Assembly (NCBI GenBank): GCA_902494465.1
Contig: CABUTH010000044.1
Location: forward strand, 1 to 11,694
DNA length: 11,694 nucleotides
Direction: 5' to 3'
Source of the DNA: an uncultured Collinsella sp.
Lineage (GTDB): Bacteria; Actinomycetota; Coriobacteriia; Coriobacteriales; Coriobacteriaceae
Of this stretch, positions 6,600 to 11,694 are shown one piece after another. Made by a program: the position numbers and the translations under genes. The notes under the pieces were generated by a model. The model did not search any database. It was not told the origin of the DNA and was given only the letters and a program-made list of their open reading frames with translations. The number at the start of each line of letters is the position of its first letter. Position 1 is the stretch's first letter.

Positions 6600-6622
6600 T
6601 GATATAGGAAGCATCTATATCA
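6600..6622. promoter_or_regulatory. LysR/MetR-box-like dyad upstream of the metE-like gene
   Basis: TGATATAG (6600-6607) and CTATATCA (6615-6622) form a perfect 8-bp dyad with a 7-nt spacer. The inner TATAG-N7-CTATA (6603-6619) has the length and ends of the published streptococcal MetR/MtaR box. It contains the T-N11-A core of LysR sites and overlaps the expected -35 region of the -10 candidate at 6637-6642. Confidence 0.6.
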
Positions 6623-6636
6623 AACTGTTATAAACG

Positions 6637-6642
6637 TATATT
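6637..6642 (+). promoter_or_regulatory. Candidate -10 of the metE-like gene
   Basis: TATATT at 6637-6642 is a good -10; TATAAA at 6629-6634 is an alternative. No recognisable -35 is present, consistent with an activator-dependent promoter using the dyad at 6600-6622. Confidence 0.4.
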
Positions 6643-6654
6643 TTACGATGACCA

Positions 6655-6668
6655 TATGAGCGCTCATA
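6655..6668. repeat. 14-bp perfect palindrome in the leader
   Basis: TATGAGCGCTCATA is its own reverse complement. It lies just downstream of the predicted transcription start and 40 bases before the start codon at 6709. It could be a second operator or chance. Confidence 0.5.
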
Positions 6669-6708
6669 CTCTGTCCCAGTAAAGCAACCAATGCAAAGGG
6701 AGATATCT

Positions 6709-7842
6709 ATGAGCACTTCGATTCAACCGAACGCGCCGTTTCGTGCCGATATCGTCGGCAGTTTTCTTCGTCCGCAGGCTGTAAAGGATGCCCGTGCCGC
6801 CTATGTCGCGGGTAAACTCGACGCTTCCGGCCTTAAGGCCGTCGAGGACGAGGCCATCCGCGACTTAGTGGCCAAGCAGAAGGCCGCCGGCCTGCAGGTG
6901 ATCACCGATGGCGAGTTCCGCCGCAGCTACTGGCACCTCGATTTTATGTGGGGCCTTAACGGCATTGAGCGCCGCACCTCACGCACGGGTTATATGTTCC
7001 ATGACGAGGAGACGACGGCCGACACCGCCGTGGTTACCGGTCCCATTAGCGGCGAGAACCACCCGTTCGTCGAGCATTTTAAGTTTGTCAAGGCGCTTGA
7101 GGGGGAGGGCCAGGTCGCGCGTCAAACCATTCCGGCGCCGATCCAGACGTTCTCGGAGGTTACGCTCGACCGCTGCGATGGACAGCAGGAGAGTCTGCGC
7201 GCCGTCTACAAGACCGATGAGGAACTTGCCGACGCCATTGCAGCCGCTTATCGCACGGTGATCGCCGACCTGTATGCCGCGGGCTGCCGCAACATCCAAT
7301 TTGATGACTGCACCTGGGGCATCTATTGCGATACGGACTTTGTGTCCAAGACTGGCATGAGCCCGGTTGACCTGCAAAAGGTGAGCGAGCTGGGCGTGGC
7401 GCTCAACAATGCTGCCATCGCGGGCAAGCCCGACGATCTGGTTATCAACACGCATGTGTGCCGCGGCAACTATCACTCCACGTATGCCTTCGAGGGCGGT
7501 TACGATCCCATTGCGCCGTACCTGTTCGCACATGAGAACGTCGACGCGTTCTACCTTGAGTTCGATACGCCACGCGCCGGTGGCTTTGAGCCGCTTAAGT
7601 ACGTTGCTCCCGGCAAGAAGGTCGTGCTGGGCCTGGTGACCACCAAGGCGGCTGAGCTTGAGGACGAGGACGTTATCGTCGAACGTATCCAAGAGGCCGC
7701 AAAGTATGTGCCGCTCGAGAACCTGTACCTGTCGCCCCAGTGCGGCTTTGCCAGCTGCGAGATTGGCAACAAACTGACCGAGGACGAACAGTGGGCAAAG
7801 ATCGCGCTGGTCAAGCGCATTGCCGAGCGCGTTTGGAAGTAA
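6709..7842 (+). CDS. Single-domain MetE-like (cobalamin-independent) methyltransferase, YxjG/YxjH type
   Basis: The 377-residue protein matches the catalytic C-terminal half of MetE (COG0620), which moves a methyl group to homocysteine to make methionine. The zinc ligands are all present: His249 and Cys251 in THVC, Glu284 in YLEFD, and Cys345 in SPQCGFAS. The start RADIVGSFLRP and the IQFDD motif (196-200) are also typical. The N-terminal folate-binding half of full MetE is absent, as in B. subtilis YxjG/YxjH, so the methyl donor may not be methyltetrahydrofolate polyglutamate. I prefer the ATG at 6709 because GGGAG lies six bases upstream; the ATG at 6691 has no comparable site. It follows a LysR gene and a MetR-box-like dyad. 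Confidence 0.88.
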   Translation: MSTSIQPNAPFRADIVGSFLRPQAVKDARAAYVAGKLDASGLKAVEDEAIRDLVAKQKAAGLQVITDGEFRRSYWHLDFMWGLNGIERRTSRTGYMFHDEETTADTAVVTGPISGENHPFVEHFKFVKALEGEGQVARQTIPAPIQTFSEVTLDRCDGQQESLRAVYKTDEELADAIAAAYRTVIADLYAAGCRNIQFDDCTWGIYCDTDFVSKTGMSPVDLQKVSELGVALNNAAIAGKPDDLVINTHVCRGNYHSTYAFEGGYDPIAPYLFAHENVDAFYLEFDTPRAGGFEPLKYVAPGKKVVLGLVTTKAAELEDEDVIVERIQEAAKYVPLENLYLSPQCGFASCEIGNKLTEDEQWAKIALVKRIAERVWK

Positions 7843-7889
7843 CGCTACCGTTTGCAGGTGACGGCGTGTGCGAGACATGGCGTATCACG

Positions 7890-7895
7890 TACAAT
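7890..7895 (+). promoter_or_regulatory. Candidate -10 of the uracil permease gene
   Basis: TACAAT lies 70 bases before the permease start, in a 123-bp gap after the metE-like gene. The -35 region is poor. No attenuator or PyrR-type terminator is visible in the leader. Confidence 0.3.
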
Positions 7896-7965
7896 GGTTC
7901 GGATCGTATCGTTCGGGCAGGTTATCCGATATGCCTGATCGCCCTTCCATCATGAAAGGACTTCC

Positions 7966-9300
7966 ATGTCCCAATCCTCGACGCCCGCCGTCACCGATGC
8001 CATCTACGATGCATCGTCGCTCGGCCGCCCGCGCATGTTCGTGTTGGGTTTGCAGCACATGTTTGCGATGTTCGGAGCCACGGTGCTCGTGCCCGTGCTC
8101 ACCGGCCTTTCCGTTTCGGCGACGCTTCTGTTCGCCGGCATCGGCACGCTGCTGTTTCATTTTCTATCGCGCGGTAGGGTGCCCGCGTTCCTGGGCTCGT
8201 CGTTTGCCTTTATCGCGGGTTATGCCGCCATCGCGCCCAATGGCGAGGCCGGGCTTTTGCCCTACGCCTGCCTGGGCGCTGCCTGCGCCGGCCTGCTCTA
8301 TCCGGTGCTTGCGGCCCTGTTCCGCGCCTTTGGCGCCAAGCGCGTCATGCGCTTCTTTCCGCCGGTGGTGACCGGCCCCATCGTCATTTCCATCGGCCTG
8401 ATCCTGGCGAGCTCTGCCATTGCCAACTGCCAGACCAACTGGCTTGTCGCCGTTATCGCTGTGGCCGTGATCATCATCTGCAACATCTGGGGCCGCGGCA
8501 TGGTCAAGATCGTGCCGATTTTGCTGGGCGTTGTGGTGAGCTATGCCGTCGCGGCGGTGCTGGGCGAGGTTGATTTTTCGGGGGTTGCCGCCGCGCCGTG
8601 GGTCGGTCTACCTGTCGTGTGGGACAACACCGTGTTCGCGCTCTTTGGACCGCAGTTCGATAGCGGTCTTGCCACGACGGCCATTATCACCATCATGCCG
8701 CTGGCCTTTGCGACCATGATTGAGCACATTGGCGATATCTCCGCCATTGGCTCTACTTGCGAGCGTAACTACATCGCCGATCCTGGTCTGCATCGCACGT
8801 TGCTCGGCGACGGCCTTGCCACGATTCTAGCTTCGCTCTTTGGCGCTCCGGCCAACACTACGTATGGCGAGAACACCGGCGTGCTTGCGCTTACGCGCGT
8901 GTTCGACCCACGCGTGATTCGCATTGCCGCGTGCTGTGCCATTGTCCTCTCGTTCTGTCCCAAGTTCGCTGCGGTGATTGCCGCCATGCCGGCGTGCGTT
9001 ATCGGCGGCGTGTCGCTCGTGCTCTACGGCATGATCAGTGCCGTGGGCGTTCGCAACCTTATCGAAAATCAGGTCGATTTCCAGAACAACCGCAATGTGC
9101 TGGTTGCGGCTCTGGTGCTCGTGCTTTCGCTCGGCATTGCCTACAGTACCGCCGGTGCCATCGTGCTGGAGCTGGGCGGCGTGACGATTTCGCTTTCGGG
9201 CCTTGCCGTGGGCTCGCTGGTGGGCATTGTGCTCAACGCCATCCTGCCCGGTAATGACTTTGAGTTCGATACTTCCGAGCTTGAGGAGACTGCTGAATAG
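7966..9300 (+). CDS. NCS2 uracil/xanthine permease, UraA type
   Basis: This 444-residue integral membrane protein has many hydrophobic segments, fitting the 14-helix NCS2 fold that imports nucleobases with protons. Signature segments are LGLQHMFAMFGATVLVP (27-43), PAFLGSSFAF (73-82), EHIGD (253-257), DPGLHRTLLGDGLAT (272-286) and NTTYGENTG (297-305). Glu253 and Glu302 correspond to the substrate-binding glutamates of E. coli UraA. At the UraA His245 position this protein has Asp257 (EHIGD rather than EHVGH), a variant I associate with proteins annotated uracil-xanthine permease, so the substrate could be uracil, xanthine or both. The ATG at 7966 has AAAGGA upstream. It is probably monocistronic, ending at a strong terminator. 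UraA-type family confident, exact substrate not. Confidence 0.9.
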   Translation: MSQSSTPAVTDAIYDASSLGRPRMFVLGLQHMFAMFGATVLVPVLTGLSVSATLLFAGIGTLLFHFLSRGRVPAFLGSSFAFIAGYAAIAPNGEAGLLPYACLGAACAGLLYPVLAALFRAFGAKRVMRFFPPVVTGPIVISIGLILASSAIANCQTNWLVAVIAVAVIIICNIWGRGMVKIVPILLGVVVSYAVAAVLGEVDFSGVAAAPWVGLPVVWDNTVFALFGPQFDSGLATTAIITIMPLAFATMIEHIGDISAIGSTCERNYIADPGLHRTLLGDGLATILASLFGAPANTTYGENTGVLALTRVFDPRVIRIAACCAIVLSFCPKFAAVIAAMPACVIGGVSLVLYGMISAVGVRNLIENQVDFQNNRNVLVAALVLVLSLGIAYSTAGAIVLELGGVTISLSGLAVGSLVGIVLNAILPGNDFEFDTSELEETAE

Positions 9301-9320
9301 TAGCTGCGTTCAGCCAAATT

Positions 9321-9362
9321 AAAAATGGCGTCCATGCGTATGTACGCGTGGGCGCCATTTTT
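9321..9362. terminator. Bidirectional intrinsic terminator
   Basis: Arms 9321-9340 and 9343-9362 pair over about 20 positions with two G-T wobbles; in practice the loop will be wider. The outer ends are A5 and T5, so both strands get a U-run. It ends the permease gene on the plus strand and the hydrolase on the minus strand, and overlaps the hydrolase stop codon. Confidence 0.85.
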
Positions 9363-10074
9363 AATGCGTCAGTATCCAGTGGATGCCGCGCGCCATGCGC
9401 AGGTCAGTTTGGGCAAAGTGGTTGCCGGGGTTGAGCTCCAGCGTTGTTGGAATGTCACGCTCTATAAACAGCTCTTCCATCGCGTGCGTATCGTCGAGTA
9501 CGTGCCGCATCATGCGGTTGGGCGTCTTGGTTTCCTTTTTACCGAGCGACAGATAGGCGGCGTCGGGCGTGGCTGTCATCGTGCGCTCGCGCGCGTAGTC
9601 GATAAAGCTGGGGAACCACAGCGACCCCGATGCACTCGCCGCGCGCTCAAAGACATCTGTTTGCCAAAGTGTCCACAGTGCAAAAAGACCCGCCAACGAG
9701 TAGCCGGCAACGCCGCGCCAGGCGGGCGGTTGCGGGAGCGATGATTCGGCCTGGGGGATTATCTGCTTCAACAACTCGTCAAGAAAACCAGCAGCCTGTC
9801 CACCAAAGGGCTCGGCATCTCGTATAGTTCCCTCACATTCCCAGGGGCTCAGCTCGCGATTCCAATCGAGCCCTCCAATGGCGACAAGGGTGAATGGCGG
9901 GCAGTCGAGCTCTCGGCAGCGCTCGTAGACTTCACTACCGTCGCCCATAACCACGGGGAGGTAGATGACGGGCGCGCCTTCCACACACTCTGAATAAACG
10001 GTTATCTGCTTATGATGCGCTTCCAAGGCAGGCTTCTCTCGGTGTTGTGATATTGACAGCCTCAATTGTCGCAC
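9361..10074 (-). CDS. Small alpha/beta hydrolase, esterase D/Fes-like
   Basis: A protein of up to 237 residues with an alpha/beta-hydrolase core: GYSLAG elbow with Ser126, SASGSLWFPSF (147-157) as in the Fes/esterase D and COG2819 group, LGKKETKTP (177-185), where Glu181 could be the acid, and His219 in NPGNHFA. The N-terminal strand pattern APVIYLP and the DWN...SPW motif (70-77) fit the short COG2819 hydrolases. No signal peptide, so probably cytosolic. The substrate is unknown; relatives cleave short acyl esters or ferric siderophores. The start is uncertain: the frame opens with GTG at 10074 without a Shine-Dalgarno site, and a TTG near codon 17 is preceded by GAGAAG. It is probably transcribed alone, since a terminator separates it from the upstream permease. 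Confidence 0.75.
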   Translation of the reverse strand: MRQLRLSISQHREKPALEAHHKQITVYSECVEGAPVIYLPVVMGDGSEVYERCRELDCPPFTLVAIGGLDWNRELSPWECEGTIRDAEPFGGQAAGFLDELLKQIIPQAESSLPQPPAWRGVAGYSLAGLFALWTLWQTDVFERAASASGSLWFPSFIDYARERTMTATPDAAYLSLGKKETKTPNRMMRHVLDDTHAMEELFIERDIPTTLELNPGNHFAQTDLRMARGIHWILTH

Positions 10075-10095
10075 GCTGGCACGGGGGCAGACGCT

Positions 10096-10136
10096 AAAAG
10101 AAAGGCGCGGAGCCGTTCGATGCGACTCCGCGCCTT
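10096..10136 (-). terminator. Intrinsic terminator of the purine permease gene
   Basis: On the minus strand an 11-bp perfect stem (10136-10126 with 10112-10102), GC-rich and with a 13-nt loop, is followed by a T-rich tract (TCTTTT within 10101-10096). It lies 28 bases after the permease stop codon. Confidence 0.85.
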
Positions 10137-10163
10137 GTTGTTTTGCTTCGGCAGACTATGCCG

Positions 10164-11474
10164 TTACGCTACGAAGAAGTAGACGAGGAAGGCAAGGGCT
10201 GCGATCCACATGAGCGGCTTGATCTTGGAGGCCTCGCCCTTAAAGAGCGCGACGATCACGTAGGCGATAAAGCCCAGGCCAATGCCGGCAGAGATGGAGT
10301 AGGTGAAGGGCACGCCGGCGACAATCATGAACGCCGGGAAACCCTGCGACACGTCGGACCAGTCGATCTCGGAGGCCTCGCTCATCATGAGGTAGCCGAC
10401 GTAGACCAGAGCACCGCAGGTGGCGGCGCTGGAAACGATGGTGACGATGGGGGAGAAGAACGCGGCGAGAATGAACAACACGCCGGTGGTGACGGAGGTG
10501 AGGCCCGTGCGGCCACCGTCGGCAGCGCCAGAGGTGGACTCGACGAAGGTGGTGATGGAGGAGACGCCCATGAAACCGCCCGCAGCAGCGGCGGCGGAGT
10601 CGACGATCAGGATCTCTTTGATATTCTCGACGTTGCCGTCGTCGGTGAGGAACTCGCCCTGCTTGGCCACGGCCATCGCGGTGCCCATGGTGTCGAAGAA
10701 GTCACTCATGAGCAGCGAGAACGAGATAACGAGGAGCGTGGGGTCGGTAAGGACCTTGACGATGGCGGGCACGCCGCCGGCGTCGGCGATGGGGCCACCG
10801 ATGCTCGAGAAGTCGAGCGGGGCGATGATACCGGTCGGAGCATGGGTCACACCTAGGGGGATACCGGCGATGACGGCGACGACGATGCCGATGAGCAGCG
10901 AGCCGGGGACGTTGCGGCAGGCGAGGGCGACTGTCACCAGGATGGAGATGATGCCGACGATGAAGGTGGGGGAGGTGATGTCGCCCAGACCGACGAGTGT
11001 ACCGGCGCCAGCGGTGATAATGCCGGCATCGCACAGGCCAATCATGGCGATGAACAGGCCCAGACCCACCGAGATGGCGTGACGCAGGACAACCGGGATG
11101 GCGTCCATGATGGCCTCGCGCAGGCCACAAAGCACGAGCAGCAAGATGACGACGCCCTCAAGGAAGATGACGCTCATGGCCACGTGCCAGTCACCGCCGC
11201 AGACGGTGGTGGTGATTCCAGCGATCATCGCGTTGACGCCTAAGCCCGACGCGCAGGCGAGCGGGCGGTTGGCGAAGATGCCCATGCAGATGGTCATGAT
11301 GCCGGCGCCCAGGCAGGTGGCGCAGGCGAGCGCTCCCGCATCGATGCCAGCGCCCGAGAGCACTGCGGGGTTGACGGCGATGATGTAGGCCATCGCCAGG
11401 AATGTTGTCAGTCCAGCGCGAAGTTCGGTCCCGATTGTGGACTTGCGCTCACTGACGTGAAATAGTTCGTCCAT
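10164..11474 (-). CDS. AzgA/PbuG-type purine permease (NCS2)
   Basis: A 436-residue integral membrane protein with many hydrophobic segments. It belongs to the AzgA branch of NCS2 (PbuG, PbuO, AdeP/AdeQ), which import adenine, guanine or hypoxanthine by proton symport. Signatures: GLTTFLAMAYIIAVNP (21-36), ASGLGVNA (75-82), SDFFDTMGT (257-265), VSSITTFVES (304-313) and GGRTGLTS (320-327). I chose the ATG at 11474: GGAAAGGG lies five bases upstream, and the frame upstream of it has no family similarity. No purine riboswitch signature is found in its leader. A minus-strand TATAGT at 11535-11530 is a candidate -10, with a CCGAACATC motif about 34 bases further upstream. The gene ends at its own terminator and is divergent from the gene at 11668. 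Which purine it carries cannot be read here. Confidence 0.9.
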   Translation of the reverse strand: MDELFHVSERKSTIGTELRAGLTTFLAMAYIIAVNPAVLSGAGIDAGALACATCLGAGIMTICMGIFANRPLACASGLGVNAMIAGITTTVCGGDWHVAMSVIFLEGVVILLLVLCGLREAIMDAIPVVLRHAISVGLGLFIAMIGLCDAGIITAGAGTLVGLGDITSPTFIVGIISILVTVALACRNVPGSLLIGIVVAVIAGIPLGVTHAPTGIIAPLDFSSIGGPIADAGGVPAIVKVLTDPTLLVISFSLLMSDFFDTMGTAMAVAKQGEFLTDDGNVENIKEILIVDSAAAAAGGFMGVSSITTFVESTSGAADGGRTGLTSVTTGVLFILAAFFSPIVTIVSSAATCGALVYVGYLMMSEASEIDWSDVSQGFPAFMIVAGVPFTYSISAGIGLGFIAYVIVALFKGEASKIKPLMWIAALAFLVYFFVA

Positions 11475-11529
11475 GCATACCCTTTCCTTGTTCGACCCCG
11501 AGTTTAGGCCGATTGACACGAACTCACCC

Positions 11530-11535
11530 ACTATA
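11530..11535 (-). promoter_or_regulatory. Candidate -10 of the purine permease gene
   Basis: TATAGT on the minus strand, 56 bases upstream of the ATG. The -35 region has no TTGACA-like hexamer. Imperfect direct repeats GAACATCAA (11575-11567) and GAACACCAA (11558-11550), 17 bp apart, lie directly upstream. Confidence 0.35.
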
Positions 11536-11628
11536 TCGCCTTTGTGAAGTTGGTGTTCCTCACATGTTGATGTTCGGCGGTTTGTAACGGACGGGCGGTA
11601 TCTTTCGCATGAAATTGTGTAGGTACCG

Positions 11629-11634
11629 TATACT
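11629..11634 (+). promoter_or_regulatory. Candidate -10 of the gene starting at 11668
   Basis: TATACT is a five-of-six -10 match, 34 bases before the start codon. No convincing -35 is present at 16-18 bp. Confidence 0.35.
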
Positions 11635-11667
11635 TAAGCAGTTACAACGACCCCTATGGAGGAATGC

Positions 11668-11694
11668 ATGATTAAAGAGCTCTGCCACGACGAG
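11668..11694 (+). CDS. 5' end of a gene (nine codons), possibly peptide deformylase
   Basis: GGAGG at 11658-11662, five bases before ATG, and a -10-like TATACT at 11629-11634 mark a real gene start. The ATG at 11664 is rejected because it stops after three codons. Only MIKELCHDE is visible. This resembles the N-terminus of some actinobacterial peptide deformylases, which begin MIKxLxxD, but nine residues are too few to assign a function. Confidence 0.5.

Noticed and set aside
6691..6708. ATG at 6691 as the start of the metE-like gene
   Set aside because: It adds six residues without a Shine-Dalgarno site; GGGAG is well placed for the ATG at 6709.
7898..7930. TCGGAT/ATCCGA dyad in the uracil permease leader as an attenuator
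   Set aside because: Only six base pairs with a 19-nt loop and no T-run; too weak to call.
11475..11667. Possible purine riboswitch upstream of the purine permease
   Set aside because: The conserved loop and junction sequences of purine aptamers are absent, and no terminator hairpin lies before the start codon.

Overview
The window looks like ordinary chromosomal DNA from a high-GC, Gram-positive-type gut actinobacterium, most likely class Coriobacteriia and plausibly Collinsella. This rests on strong G/C third-position bias, GGAGG-type Shine-Dalgarno sites, TACAAT/TATACT-like -10 hexamers, and the protein flavour. It is recognition, not a database match. I see no rRNA, tRNA, CRISPR array, transposase, integrase or phage gene.

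Layout. (1) 1-1223, minus: 5' part of a cyclic-di-GMP signalling protein (GGDEF, then PAS-like, then a degenerate GGDEF), cut by the window edge. (2) 1224-1561: gene-free divergent region with a 16-bp direct repeat. (3) 1562-2431, plus: YjjU-type patatin phospholipase, facing the thi operon across a perfect 18-bp hairpin. (4) 2537-4569, minus: thiamine operon with TPP riboswitch and terminator, thiM, a thiamine-binding YkoF/MTH1187-type protein, and thiE. (5) 4597-4697: a composite inverted repeat lying exactly between the thi operon and a divergent operon. (6) 4738-6553, plus: Cof-type HAD phosphatase and a LysR regulator. (7) 6709-7842, plus: single-domain MetE-like methyltransferase, preceded by a dyad resembling a MetR box. 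(8) 7966-9300, plus: UraA-type nucleobase permease, ended by a bidirectional terminator. (9) 9361-10074, minus: small alpha/beta hydrolase. (10) 10164-11474, minus: AzgA/PbuG-type purine permease with its own terminator. (11) 11668 onward, plus: first nine codons of another gene.

How the genes work together. The thi operon joins thiazole salvage (ThiM) to thiamine phosphate synthesis (ThiE) with a small thiamine/pyrimidine-binding protein between them, all under TPP feedback. ThiD is not in the window. The LysR gene probably controls the adjacent methionine synthase-like gene through the dyad in its promoter. The two NCS2 permeases suggest salvage of uracil (or xanthine) and purines. No clearly new system is present. 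The most unusual items are the composite inverted repeat between two divergent promoters, the tandem direct repeat upstream of the GGDEF gene, the LysR/MetR-box arrangement, and a ThiM lacking the usual Asp of its DPVG motif.
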